From contig JAHDRW010000012.1 of the NCBI GenBank assembly GCA_018433085.1, forward strand, positions 127,341 to 191,340: DNA of 64,000 bases, in the 5' to 3' direction. This document shows positions 35,971-45,386 of the stretch, piece by piece. This DNA is from Deltaproteobacteria bacterium (GTDB lineage: Bacteria; Desulfobacterota; Desulfomonilia; UBA1062). Position numbers and translations under genes: made by a program. How positions within the stretch are numbered: position 1 is the stretch's first letter; each line of letters opens with the position of its first letter. The notes under the pieces are model-generated. The model saw nothing but the letters and a program-made list of their open reading frames with translations. It did no database searches and was not told the DNA's origin.

Positions 35971-38574
35971 ATGGATGATACGGTATTAAAAATAACCCTG
36001 GCAGCTTTTCTACACGATATAGGCAAGTTCGCCGAAGGCGGAATGGAACTCCTCCCTGGATTTGAAGATGGGAATGCCGGTTTGTATCTCCCACAATTCA
36101 ATAACGAGTACACCCATCGGCATGCCCTCTACACTGCAGCATTTATCGATCACATAGAAAAACTCCTGCCTGCGGTATTCAACAAGGCCAACTGGGGCCT
36201 CGATGATCCCTTTATGAACCTGGCGGCTGGTCACCACAAACCTGAGACACCCCTGCAATGGATTATTGCCATGGCAGACCGTCTTTCCAGCGGCATGGAC
36301 CGTATTGAATTCGATGAATATAACAAATCCATCGCATGGCAGAATTACCGCAAAACACGGCTACTGCCTCTTTTTGAACACCTTGGAAAAGATGTTTATC
36401 CAACTATGCGCGATAAATATTGCTGGTGCTACCCATTAAAGGAGATATCCGCAGCAAATATCTTCCCGGAAAGGAGAGAGACTCATGAACCCGATGAAAA
36501 TGCGATAGCCAGAAACGAGTACAAAAGGCTCTTTGACGAGTTCATTTTCGCGCTTGAAAAGCTGAAGCACCGGAAAGAAAGTGTAACCCTGTGGCTGGAG
36601 CATCTGGACAGCCTGATGCTGATCTTCACATCGACAATTCCGGCAGCACGGGCCGGAAATATTGTTCCTGATGTTGCTCTGTACGACCATTCGCGAATTA
36701 CCGCAGCGCTTGCTTCTGCCTTGTATATCCACCACAAGGAAACCGGAACACTTAACATTACTTCTGTTCAGGATGACAAGCCCTCCAAGTTTCTCCTGAT
36801 CGGTGGTGACTCCTACGGCATCCAGGATTTCATCTTCAGCGATGGAGGTGAAACGGGCAAGGCCCGGAGCAAAATCCTGCGGGGCAGGTCTTTTGCCGTA
36901 TCGCTCTTCTCGGAGCTGGCAGCCGACATGCTCTGCCGTGAGATCGGACTCTCTTCACTGTCCGTAGTCTTGAACGCAGCAGGCAAATTTACCATCATCG
37001 CACCCAATACCCCTAGGATCAAAGAAGTGATTGCGAAGGTCGAAAAGGAAATAAACGCCTGGTTCATGAAAACCACCTACGGTGATAGTTCCTTCGGAAT
37101 CGGCTGGGTCGAGGCTTGCCCGGCGGATTTTACGGGCGACCGATTCACCGCCTTGTGGGAAAAGACAGGGCAGAGCATGGAACGCCGCAAGTTCACAAAG
37201 ATCGATATGGACCGTTATGGAGGTGTCGTGCCTGGCTATCTGGATGAGTTTCACGATGAATTGAAAAGGCCCCTATGCCCCTTCTGCGGCAAACGACCAT
37301 CCAGTCCAGAAGTGGAAGGAAAGCCTATACTCGGTGATGCTCAGTCAGCCTGCACCCTCTGCCATGACCATATCTTTCTGGGTGAAAAGATCGTCAAGAA
37401 AGATCAACTGGCAATATTGCAGGCTGACGCCCAGATCCACGACAAAGGGAATTCCCTGTCTGAGCCCATCTTCGGCCGATATCAGGTGGCCTTTCTGGAC
37501 GGAGGGCTGAATGAACTGGCCCGGCAGGGGGCACTTTTGAAACATTGGGACATATCCATCCAGAAAGACGGGTCAGTGCAGAAGAACATTACAGCACGCT
37601 TCATGAAAGGATATGTGCCGCTTGTCTCTGAGGCCGACCTGCACGATGATCGCATCCTCTCGGACGAGAAAAGCGAAGGACGGACTCTGGAAGATATTGA
37701 GGGGCTTGAACGCGGAAATCTCAAGACCTTTGGACATATTGCTGCCAAGGCTTGCAATCAGACTGATGAAGGCCTCTTCCAGGGCATACAAGCCCTGGGT
37801 GTGCTCAAAGCCGATGTAGATCAGCTCGGCATGCTCATGGCCGCCGGCATTCCACCCGGCATGTTCAGTATCTCACGTCTGGCCGCACTCAGCCGGCAGC
37901 TCAACTTTTTCTTTTGCGTGTATCTACCGCACCTGCTCAAAACAGACTCTCGTTTCCAGGATATATACACGGTCTTCGCCGGTGGGGATGATCTCTTCCT
38001 GATAGGTCCTTGGAATCGTATAATCGACCTGAGCCTACACCTGCGTAAAACCTTCGCGTGGTATGTCTGTGCCAATCCCGAGATCCACTTCTCTGCGGGT
38101 ATTACGCTGCATAAGCCTGGAACGCCACTCAGACGCCTGGCCGAAGCCGCCGAAGAAGCGCTCGCACATGCCAAGGTCGCGGATCGCAACCGTATTACCC
38201 TCTTCGGCCAGACTGCCACCTGGGACGAGTTTGCCAAGATCAGCAGCATCAAGGAACAACTGCTATCATGGTGGGATGGCGGTCTGGTCAACAAGGCCAT
38301 GGCGTACCGGTTGAATGATTTTATCGACCGAGCCCAGCAGGCAAGGCAGGTCCTCGCAAAGGGTGAGGCTGATCTACACGATATGGAAAGTTTGAAATGG
38401 CGCGCGCTGTTTAGCTACAGCACTGAGCGCAACATCGGAAAAGGGCTCCCGGCTGAAGACCGCCGGGCTAGGATCAAGGAATTCACCCAGGCCGCACGTT
38501 GGCTTGAAGAGCATGGCTCCTGCCTTAAAATGGCGCTCTGGGACGTTATCTATAACAAGCGATATGGAGGGTAG
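35971..38574 (+). CDS. cas10: Cas10/Csm1, type III-A effector large subunit
   Basis: 867 residues from the ATG at 35971 (GGAGG eight bases upstream). HD nuclease at the N-terminus: FLHDIGKF (His15-Asp16), then GHHKP and ADRLSSGMDR. A zinc-ribbon is visible (CPFCGKRP near 436, CTLCHDH near 461). Palm domains follow: FLLIGGDSYGIQDFIF in the first, and FAGGDDLFLIGPW with the cyclase GGDD at about 671-674 in the second. All catalytic motifs are intact, so both ssDNA cleavage and cyclic oligoadenylate synthesis are expected on binding target RNA. The ADRLSSGMDR pattern and gene order place it in subtype III-A. Confidence 0.95.
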   Translation: MDDTVLKITLAAFLHDIGKFAEGGMELLPGFEDGNAGLYLPQFNNEYTHRHALYTAAFIDHIEKLLPAVFNKANWGLDDPFMNLAAGHHKPETPLQWIIAMADRLSSGMDRIEFDEYNKSIAWQNYRKTRLLPLFEHLGKDVYPTMRDKYCWCYPLKEISAANIFPERRETHEPDENAIARNEYKRLFDEFIFALEKLKHRKESVTLWLEHLDSLMLIFTSTIPAARAGNIVPDVALYDHSRITAALASALYIHHKETGTLNITSVQDDKPSKFLLIGGDSYGIQDFIFSDGGETGKARSKILRGRSFAVSLFSELAADMLCREIGLSSLSVVLNAAGKFTIIAPNTPRIKEVIAKVEKEINAWFMKTTYGDSSFGIGWVEACPADFTGDRFTALWEKTGQSMERRKFTKIDMDRYGGVVPGYLDEFHDELKRPLCPFCGKRPSSPEVEGKPILGDAQSACTLCHDHIFLGEKIVKKDQLAILQADAQIHDKGNSLSEPIFGRYQVAFLDGGLNELARQGALLKHWDISIQKDGSVQKNITARFMKGYVPLVSEADLHDDRILSDEKSEGRTLEDIEGLERGNLKTFGHIAAKACNQTDEGLFQGIQALGVLKADVDQLGMLMAAGIPPGMFSISRLAALSRQLNFFFCVYLPHLLKTDSRFQDIYTVFAGGDDLFLIGPWNRIIDLSLHLRKTFAWYVCANPEIHFSAGITLHKPGTPLRRLAEAAEEALAHAKVADRNRITLFGQTATWDEFAKISSIKEQLLSWWDGGLVNKAMAYRLNDFIDRAQQARQVLAKGEADLHDMESLKWRALFSYSTERNIGKGLPAEDRRARIKEFTQAARWLEEHGSCLKMALWDVIYNKRYGG

Positions 38575-38576
38575 AT

Positions 38577-38966
38577 ATGGAGATTAAATTTTATTTGGAA
38601 GGGGAAAGGATAAATCCAAGACTTTTCTCTGATGTTGCCGAATATTGGGCTGAAAAGATACACTCTTCTGGCGGAAGAGATTCAAATAAACGAAGCCAGA
38701 TTCGCAAGTTCTATGATGAGGTTGTCTTGTGGAATTCACGTGCCAAGACAAATTCGGAATCGTGGGAGAATATTCAACCCTTTGTAAATATGCTTATCGC
38801 GAAGGCAGCATATGCATATGGCAGAAAAGAGAAAGTGTCTAAAGCTTTTCTTGATGATTTCATCAGAACATGCATAAGGCAAGTTCAAAGCCCGCAGGAC
38901 CTAGATGTATTCGCAAGTTTCTTCGAAGCATTCATGGGCTATTACAGGCAGTACGGTGAAAACTAA
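38577..38966 (+). CDS. csm2: Csm2 small subunit
   Basis: 129 residues, starting two bases after the cas10 stop. All-helical, with the family core RSQIRKFYDEVVLWN (about residues 40-54) and PFVNMLIAKAAYAYGRKEKVS (split here). Csm2 forms the inner filament of the III-A complex along the crRNA-target duplex. Length is typical. Confidence 0.88.
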   Translation: MEIKFYLEGERINPRLFSDVAEYWAEKIHSSGGRDSNKRSQIRKFYDEVVLWNSRAKTNSESWENIQPFVNMLIAKAAYAYGRKEKVSKAFLDDFIRTCIRQVQSPQDLDVFASFFEAFMGYYRQYGEN

Positions 38967-38978
38967 GAGGGGGCAGGC

Positions 38979-39677
38979 ATGAAGTTGACAAAAATTCATG
39001 AAATAGAAGGTCAGATAAAACTTATAAGTGGATTACACATCGGTGCAGGTGATACGGAGATGCACATAGGCGGTACGGACAACCCCATCATCAAGCATCC
39101 ACATTCACAGGAGCCGTACATCCCAGGATCTTCCATCAAGGGCAAGGTGCGTTCGCTGCTGGAGATGAAGAGCGGTCTTATGGCCCAGACAGGAGGAAAA
39201 CCCGTGCAGGCCTCATTGCTTAAGAACTTGCAAGGTGCTCAGAAAGCCGAGGCGGAAAAAATCATAAAGATTTTCGGCTCAGGCAGAGATGCGGGGGAAG
39301 CAATCGTAAAGCTGGGCCCGACCAGAGCCTCCTTTGCCGACTGTCATCTGAATAATGAATCACGAAAACTGGTGAGTGAAAAACGCCTGGCTCTGACCGA
39401 GGTCAAGAGCGAGAACTCAATAAACCGAATAATGGGCACGGCAGATAATCCACGTTTCTCCGAACGCGTACCAGCAGGCATGGTTTTTGATTTCAGAGTA
39501 ACCCTCAAGCAATTGAGTGATGAAGACAATGAACTGCTCGACTATCTTCTCACAGGCCTCAAACTGCTTACTCTGGATGCGCTCGGGGGTTCGGGCAGCC
39601 GCGGATACGGCAGGATAAGCCTGGCATTGATCGACCCAGACATACAGAGGAACTTTGAAACGGTCACGGTTTTCTAA
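38979..39677 (+). CDS. csm3: Csm3 backbone RAMP, target-RNA endonuclease
   Basis: 232 residues. RAMP fold opening with IEGQIKLISGLHIGAGD. GGTDNPIIKHP contains Asp34, at the position of the catalytic Asp that cuts target RNA at six-base intervals. The signature loop is YIPGSSIKGKVRSLLEM, and a C-terminal glycine-rich LGGSGSRGYGRIS. Several copies line the crRNA. The gene lies 12 bp after csm2. The active-site Asp is present, so target slicing should work. Confidence 0.93.
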   Translation: MKLTKIHEIEGQIKLISGLHIGAGDTEMHIGGTDNPIIKHPHSQEPYIPGSSIKGKVRSLLEMKSGLMAQTGGKPVQASLLKNLQGAQKAEAEKIIKIFGSGRDAGEAIVKLGPTRASFADCHLNNESRKLVSEKRLALTEVKSENSINRIMGTADNPRFSERVPAGMVFDFRVTLKQLSDEDNELLDYLLTGLKLLTLDALGGSGSRGYGRISLALIDPDIQRNFETVTVF

Positions 39678-39693
39678 GCGGGGGGGCGCTGTC

Positions 39694-40728
39694 GTGAGAT
39701 TCTACGAGATTATCATTAAACCTTTATCCGGTTTCGTAACACCACTCAAGGGCGATACGCTCTTTGGAAGCTTCTGCTGGCAGGCGGCCAGGGAAAGAGC
39801 AATCCTGAACGGGGGGCTTGAACCATGGATTGCCTGCTATGACGAGCGGCCTGCTGTCATCTTCTCTTCAGCGTGGCCATGTTTCTTGGATAACGGCAAA
39901 CGGGTATATGCGCTGAAACGCCCGGATCTGCCACCTTCGGTGTTTTTTTCTGATAAGGGCGGTTCATTGCGTGACCGCATGCTAAACAGAAAGGACAATC
40001 TGAAGCGCACCTGGATGCGCGTGGCAGAAGGCCTCGAATTCAATCTTGACCAGGCTGTCTATCTCAATGATCAGGACCTATCGAACCTTGCGGCCACACA
40101 GTCCAGTCACGTGACCGGAAATCTCATGGGCTTTACCTCCGGTCCATATTGCATAAATTTCGACCAGCCCCACAACAGCGTCAACCGCCATAGCATGACC
40201 ACGGGTGTTGGTTTTGCGCCTTTCAGCACAGCATCCCGGCATTACTACCCGGAAACGGAATTAGCGATATTTGTTCTAGTCGATAAGGAAGCAGCTGATA
40301 TCGAACATATCGTAACTGGTATTAAACGCATCGGCAAGACCGGATTCGGCGCCGATGCATCCATCGGATGCGGCCGTTTCGACATTGTCGAATATAAAGA
40401 ACTTTGCTTGCCTGCCTGCGCACAGGCCAATGCAGCGTATGTGCTTTCCCCTGTTATCCCCCAATCAGGTGTTTTTAATGACCAATATTACCGCCCCTTC
40501 ATACGCTACGGACGTCATGGCGATCAGTTGGCCACCAGCGCCAGCCCATTCAAGGACCCGGTAATCATGGCCGACGAGGGCGCAGTATTTGTCCCCACTG
40601 ATCCAAAGGTGCTGGATAAGCCCTACCTGGGTCGCGCAGTCAGCGGCATCTCCAAGGCTATGCCCGCAACCGTCCACCAGGGCTATGCTATCCAAATCCC
40701 CTTTAGACTGGAGATGAATTATGCCTGA
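39694..40728 (+). CDS. csm4: Csm4 RAMP, crRNA 5'-handle-binding subunit
   Basis: 344 residues from a GTG at 39694 preceded by a run of G; a longer in-frame start at 39655 would overlap csm3 and has no family-like residues. The opening RFYEIIIKPLSGFVTPLKGDTLFGSFCW is the Csm4 pattern (RAMP strand, then TPLKGDT-x-FG). A glycine-rich GADASIGCGRFDI loop lies near residue 230. Csm4 caps the complex at the crRNA 5' handle next to Cas10. The end overlaps csm5 by eight bases. Confidence 0.9.
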   Translation: MRFYEIIIKPLSGFVTPLKGDTLFGSFCWQAARERAILNGGLEPWIACYDERPAVIFSSAWPCFLDNGKRVYALKRPDLPPSVFFSDKGGSLRDRMLNRKDNLKRTWMRVAEGLEFNLDQAVYLNDQDLSNLAATQSSHVTGNLMGFTSGPYCINFDQPHNSVNRHSMTTGVGFAPFSTASRHYYPETELAIFVLVDKEAADIEHIVTGIKRIGKTGFGADASIGCGRFDIVEYKELCLPACAQANAAYVLSPVIPQSGVFNDQYYRPFIRYGRHGDQLATSASPFKDPVIMADEGAVFVPTDPKVLDKPYLGRAVSGISKAMPATVHQGYAIQIPFRLEMNYA

Positions 40729-42127
40729 TGAAAATATCCGGTTCCATATCCGTACCGTTGCGCCGATCCATATCGGCTGCGACGATTCGTATGAGCCCAT
40801 GGGCTTTGTTGTCGACGAGCAAAATAAGTTCCTCTGCGCATTTGATCCCCTCGATTTTATCCGCACGCTCCCTACTGCAGATAAAACCCGATTCAGCGCC
40901 ATCTGTGCCAAGGGCACCATTGAATCTCTGCTGGAGCTCTACAAGTTCATGCGTGTCAGAAAACATCCGGGAAAGAAGGTACGGCTGTGTGATGGCTTCT
41001 TGACGCATTATGCAGAAACCATGCAGCTTCCCGTAACTGACAGGCGCAAGATTCAGCAGGAGCTCAACAGGTTTACCATTGCGCGCACGGCCTTTAATCC
41101 CAATACCGGGCAACCCTATATTCCCGGCTCATCTATCAAAGGGGCTTTACGGACGGCCTGGCTGAATAAGGTCCAGCGCGAGAGACCGGCACGGAAGGAT
41201 GATCGGCTGAAACCCAAAGATCAAGCAAAGGATCTGGAAAAGAAGCTTCTCGACGGGGGCAATTTTGCCACCGACCCCCTGCGCATGCTCAAGATATCAG
41301 ACTTCATGCCAGCCGGTAATGTGAAGACAAGGATTATTTATGCCGTTAATGAAAAGAAAAAACTCTCGAAGTTCGGGGCAAGAGGGTTATATCAGATACT
41401 CGAAGTCATCGAACCCGGCAGTTTGTTCGAAGGGATGATTGCTGTTAACAAACCACTGCGCGAAGACCTGATTGAAAATCCGCTGGAGATCAGGTCTCTT
41501 ATTGCCGCTGCAATGCGTTTCTACGGCCAGGAGATCCAGCGTGAAAACCGCGAACTGGGACATATCGGCATTAATGGCGTTCATCCGGAAATCCCTTCTA
41601 GCGGTTTTCTGCTGCGTATCGGCCGTCACTGCGGCGCTGAAAGCGTGACCGTTGACGGTCATCGCAGCATCAGGATTATGCAGGGCAAAGATAAACCCGC
41701 TATAAATCGAGACCATGCAACCACATTTTGGCTTTCGGCTGATGATCGAAAGCCCACCGATCGGAACATGCTTCCCTTTGGCTGGCTCACCGTGGCCCCG
41801 GGGCCGGCGCCGGAAACTGCTTATGCCCCCGAGGAAGAAGAGCCTCTCGAAGTTTCTACCCCAACTGCTGCTGCTCCTAAGCCGCCGGTTCCAGAGAAGA
41901 CCGCAGCAGAAAAACTCCTGGACGAGCTTGCCTTTATTAATCCCGATGACAAGGGCCGCCTGGGAACGATCATCCAGAATATTGAGACCTTGCCCGATGC
42001 TCAAGATAAGGCGGCAATCGCCAGGACCATACGGGATAAGCTCGGACCCAAGGGGTACAAGAAGTTCAAGCGCAGGGATTATCTTGATGGACTGCTTGCC
42101 AATGCGGGCTCCGACGACAAGGACTAG
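40721..42127 (+). CDS. csm5: Csm5 RAMP with C-terminal extension
   Basis: 468 residues. Csm5 core: FHIRTVAPIHIGCDDSYEP opens it and PYIPGSSIKGALRTAWL (about residue 130) is the RAMP signature. Csm5 sits at the crRNA 3' end and helps trim it. The core appears to end near residue 360. After a proline/glutamate-rich linker (APEEEEPLEVSTPTAAAP) come about 80 residues of helical sequence ending KKFKRRDYLDGLLANAG that standard Csm5 proteins need not have. The start overlaps csm4, so translation is coupled. Confidence 0.9.
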   Translation: MPDENIRFHIRTVAPIHIGCDDSYEPMGFVVDEQNKFLCAFDPLDFIRTLPTADKTRFSAICAKGTIESLLELYKFMRVRKHPGKKVRLCDGFLTHYAETMQLPVTDRRKIQQELNRFTIARTAFNPNTGQPYIPGSSIKGALRTAWLNKVQRERPARKDDRLKPKDQAKDLEKKLLDGGNFATDPLRMLKISDFMPAGNVKTRIIYAVNEKKKLSKFGARGLYQILEVIEPGSLFEGMIAVNKPLREDLIENPLEIRSLIAAAMRFYGQEIQRENRELGHIGINGVHPEIPSSGFLLRIGRHCGAESVTVDGHRSIRIMQGKDKPAINRDHATTFWLSADDRKPTDRNMLPFGWLTVAPGPAPETAYAPEEEEPLEVSTPTAAAPKPPVPEKTAAEKLLDELAFINPDDKGRLGTIIQNIETLPDAQDKAAIARTIRDKLGPKGYKKFKRRDYLDGLLANAGSDDKD

Positions 42128-42131
42128 ATAA

Positions 42132-43385
42132 ATGCCGAGAGTTATGATCATGTCCATTGGTGGTTCTCCGGAGCCATTGAAGGCAAGCATTGCAGAATAC
42201 AAACCCGAGCAGGTAATTTTCTTCACTTCTCATGATTCCGCGCAACTCGCAGGTGAAGTCCTGTCCGCACTCGACTCCAGGCCGAAAGCCTTCTATGAAA
42301 TCACCGAGAATCCGAACCTTCTTTTTGAATGTTACAAGACCGCCCGCGCATGTGTCGCCAGGATAAGTTCGCTTGGAGCTCAATCGCATGAAGTTATGGT
42401 GGATTATACCGGCGGAACGAAGGTAATGTCCGCGGCGCTCATTCTTGCCACAACAGGGCATCCTTTTCTGTTCAACTATGTGGGCGGCGATTTCCGAGAT
42501 CGGGATAAGAACGGCCTTGGCACTGTGGTGGACGGGAAAGAAAAGATGTTCAGCGAGATGAGTCCCTGGTCGATCTACGCCGAAGAAGAGCGCAGACAGG
42601 TCATTGCCCTTTTCAACCGCCGCAGGTATGCGGCGGTGATAAGCATCATTGACGCGTGTTCCGCGAACCAGCAGTGTCCTGCAAGGATTTCCGACTATTT
42701 CAGTTTCGTGCGATCGTTTTCAGAAGCGTTCCTTCTCTGGGAACAGTTCATCCACAGAGCAGCTCTCAGGAAAATCGAGACAAGCATTCGTAAGTTTGAA
42801 TCGTATACAAGAAGATATACCGATCCTCCTCTAGGTGTGTTTGCACAGAATACTCAGAACTTGAGGTCATTTCTTGCAGAACTCGTTGAAAAAACAGCGG
42901 GCACCCAGAAGAAATATGACATGAGCTTGGTGCAAGACCTTGTGAGCAATGCACGAAGAAGGATGTTGGACAAACGCTTTGACGATGCTGCAGCCCGTAT
43001 ATATCGGGCACTTGAGATGTACGGGCAGGTGTGCTTCACCGAGATGGCACATTGCAGCAATAGCGAGGTAAAACCTGATATTGTGCCGGAATCAATAAGG
43101 CATGAATTTATCAGAAGATATGAGAACCCTAGCAACCACAGGCTGAAGCTGCCCCTTCATGCAACATTCGTATTTCTGAAGGAAAAAGGGCATGATGCAG
43201 GATTGAGATTCTTTGAGCAGGCCACTTTGAAGAAGATGAAAGACATCCAGTCCAACCGGAATCAGTCCATACTCGCTCACGGCATCAAACCGGTGAGTGA
43301 ATATGAGATGGATTCTATGTTTGAGACGATATGTGAATTCCTGCAGATAAAGACGTTCATAGAATTCCCTGAACTGCCCTGGTAG
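42132..43385 (+). CDS. CARF-HEPN ribonuclease, Cas02710 family (Csm6/Csx1-like)
   Basis: 417 residues, five bases after csm5. The CARF half shows MIMSIGGSPEPLKASI at the start and MVDYTGGTKVMSAALILA at the ligand turn. The C-terminal half is helical and ends with RNQSILAHG (about residues 376-384), an R-x(6)-H HEPN catalytic motif. This matches the TIGR02710/Cas02710 family. It should be a non-specific RNase switched on by cyclic oligoadenylate from Cas10, causing RNA degradation or dormancy during infection. With the upstream CARF protein, the locus has two distinct second-messenger receptors. Confidence 0.87.
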   Translation: MPRVMIMSIGGSPEPLKASIAEYKPEQVIFFTSHDSAQLAGEVLSALDSRPKAFYEITENPNLLFECYKTARACVARISSLGAQSHEVMVDYTGGTKVMSAALILATTGHPFLFNYVGGDFRDRDKNGLGTVVDGKEKMFSEMSPWSIYAEEERRQVIALFNRRRYAAVISIIDACSANQQCPARISDYFSFVRSFSEAFLLWEQFIHRAALRKIETSIRKFESYTRRYTDPPLGVFAQNTQNLRSFLAELVEKTAGTQKKYDMSLVQDLVSNARRRMLDKRFDDAAARIYRALEMYGQVCFTEMAHCSNSEVKPDIVPESIRHEFIRRYENPSNHRLKLPLHATFVFLKEKGHDAGLRFFEQATLKKMKDIQSNRNQSILAHGIKPVSEYEMDSMFETICEFLQIKTFIEFPELPW

Positions 43386-43656
43386 ATTGTTCTTCGACAA
43401 TTGAATAATGAATGTACGCGACAAGAATATTTGATGGGGGTCGAGCATTCTCCAGCCCATGTTCTGATTGCCTGACGGCAATGTTGCGGTGTTTGCAAGC
43501 CTTGCGAGTACGGCGGTATGGTCACACCATGAATTGTTTCAATATGAACTCAATGATCATGCCGCAATCCCCTTCTCCCTTTTCCTTCAGCGAAACGGGT
43601 GGGGATTTTTCCCTGCCTGCGAGAGAGGATGTGGATTTGCGGAAAAGGAGCTACGA

Positions 43657-44811
43657 ATGATCGTTTACATCAGAAGCCAGGGAGCACGGGTCATCAAGGA
43701 GGGGAGACACCTCCTTGTGAAAAAGGGCGGCGATACCTATCACACGCTCTTCACCTACAAGCTCAGCCAGATACTTGTCTATGGAAATGTGGAGATCACC
43801 CACAAGGCGCTGGCACAGATTCTGCGGCACGGCATTGACATGGTGTTTCTCACCTTTAACGGCCGGTATCTGGGGAGGCTGGCATCGCAGGAGCCGCGCA
43901 ATGTCTACCTACGCAGGCGCCAGTGGCGGCTCCTCGATGACGAAGACTTCTGCCTGAAGTCGGCAAAGTCCTTTGTCTCCGGGAAGCTGTCGAACATGGC
44001 CACCGTTCTCATGCGCATCAAGAGGACAAAGGGCGTACAGACTGCTGGAAGCAGGGCTAGGGAGATCATGGATATCCTGAAGATACTCGACAGTGCCGAG
44101 TCCGTCAACAGTGTGCGAGGCTATGAAGGAAGAGGCTCAGCGCTTTATTTCGATGCCTTCCCGAAAGGATTCGTTGACGACTGGGGATTCACCCGCCGTG
44201 TCAGGAGGCCTCCCACGGACCCGGTCAATTCGGTGCTCTCCCTGCTCTATACATTTCTCATGAACCGTGTCTATGCAGCGGTTCGGGTTGCAGGACTTGA
44301 TCCCTATCCGGGTTCCCTTCACTCCATCGACTATGGCAGATACTCCCTGGTGCTCGACCTCATGGAGGAGTTCCGGCCGATTATCGCAGACACCCTCACG
44401 CTCTCGCTCTTCAATCTGAAGATACTGAAAAAAGACGACTTCACTGTTGATAAGCCCGAGGATGATGTGCAGGAAGCGCCGAAGGAGGATAATATCGAAT
44501 ACATCCTCAAAGACCCTATAGGCCTCATGTCTGATACCGGCAATGCTCCCGATGTCATTGATCTCCCGGAGCAGAGGATGACGGAAACGCCTGTGCAGGA
44601 AGTTTTGACCGCAAAATATCCTGTCAGGCTCACACCCGGCGCCTTTTCCCGGGTGATTGATGCCTTTGAGAAAAAGCTCACCACGGAATTCTTCTACCCC
44701 CCCGCTGACAGAAAACTCACCTATGCCGATGCCCTTATCTACCAGGCAGGTCATTTCAGGAAAGTCATCGAGGGCGAGGCTGACATGTACCAGCCCATGC
44801 TGCTGAAGTAA
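43657..44811 (+). CDS. cas1: Cas1 integrase with internal acidic insertion
   Basis: 384 residues from the ATG at 43657 (AAAAGGAG upstream); the 271 bp before it hold no supported gene and may contain a promoter. Catalytic residues: Glu157 in GYEGRGSALYF, His222 in LHSIDYGRYSL, Glu237/238 in LDLMEEFRP. It integrates new spacers with Cas2. Unusual is about 60 acidic residues (about 262-322, beginning DFTVDKPEDDVQEAPKED) between the last catalytic region and the C-terminal helices (LTYADALIYQAGHFRKVI), making it longer than the usual 320-340. Confidence 0.94.
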   Translation: MIVYIRSQGARVIKEGRHLLVKKGGDTYHTLFTYKLSQILVYGNVEITHKALAQILRHGIDMVFLTFNGRYLGRLASQEPRNVYLRRRQWRLLDDEDFCLKSAKSFVSGKLSNMATVLMRIKRTKGVQTAGSRAREIMDILKILDSAESVNSVRGYEGRGSALYFDAFPKGFVDDWGFTRRVRRPPTDPVNSVLSLLYTFLMNRVYAAVRVAGLDPYPGSLHSIDYGRYSLVLDLMEEFRPIIADTLTLSLFNLKILKKDDFTVDKPEDDVQEAPKEDNIEYILKDPIGLMSDTGNAPDVIDLPEQRMTETPVQEVLTAKYPVRLTPGAFSRVIDAFEKKLTTEFFYPPADRKLTYADALIYQAGHFRKVIEGEADMYQPMLLK

Positions 44812-44826
44812 ATCGGAGGCGGGACC

Positions 44827-45102
44827 GTGATCACCCTCATCACCTATGACATTTCCAACGATGCCACAAGGGCGGCGCTGCACAGATTCCTCAAGGAGTT
44901 CGGGCTTAACACCCAGAAATCCGTCTTTGAATGCGACCTCGACGAACCTGCCATAAAGCGCATCCGAGCTTACTGTGTAGCGCAAATCGACATGAAGACC
45001 GACTCGGTAAGAATATACAGAATCTGCAGCAGGTGCCTTCGGAAGGTTCTGATCTCCGGCAAAGGCATGAAGCTCACCCAGCTTGATTACACGGTTGTGT
45101 AG
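44827..45102 (+). CDS. cas2: Cas2, first copy
   Basis: 91 residues from a GTG with CGGAGGCGGG upstream. Ferredoxin-like Cas2 fold: LITYDISNDATRAALHRFL with the conserved Asp, then QKSVFECDL. Four cysteines are present, two of them in ICSRCLRK. It would bridge Cas1 dimers. It lies 15 bp after cas1 and 2 bp before a second, clearly different cas2. Confidence 0.92.
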   Translation: MITLITYDISNDATRAALHRFLKEFGLNTQKSVFECDLDEPAIKRIRAYCVAQIDMKTDSVRIYRICSRCLRKVLISGKGMKLTQLDYTVV

Positions 45103-45104
45103 GC

Positions 45105-45386
45105 ATGAAAATAATTGTTGCTTACGACATATCCGGCCCTGATCGCCTTCGGCAGGTGGCGAAGATCTCGGAAGATTACGGCAACCGGGTGCAAAAATCA
45201 ATCTTCGAACTTGACGTCAGAGCCGGGACACTGCGCGAGATGAAGAACAGGATCGAAGCAGTCATTGATCCGGAGGTCGACGGTGTGAAATATTTCCTGC
45301 TCTGCGAGAAATGTGCGGCTTATATCCCAGATATCATCGGCAAGGGTATTTTCATTGATCCTGACGAGGAGTACCATGTCTACTGA
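45105..45386 (+). CDS. cas2: Cas2, second copy
   Basis: 93 residues, starting two bases after the first cas2. IIVAYDISGPDRLRQVAKI and VQKSIFELDV are the Cas2 core, with the same Asp position. C-terminal LLCEKCAAYIPDIIGKG. It is only distantly similar to copy 1, so this is not a recent duplication. Coupled translation suggests equal amounts, and possibly a mixed dimer. Confidence 0.92.
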   Translation: MKIIVAYDISGPDRLRQVAKISEDYGNRVQKSIFELDVRAGTLREMKNRIEAVIDPEVDGVKYFLLCEKCAAYIPDIIGKGIFIDPDEEYHVY

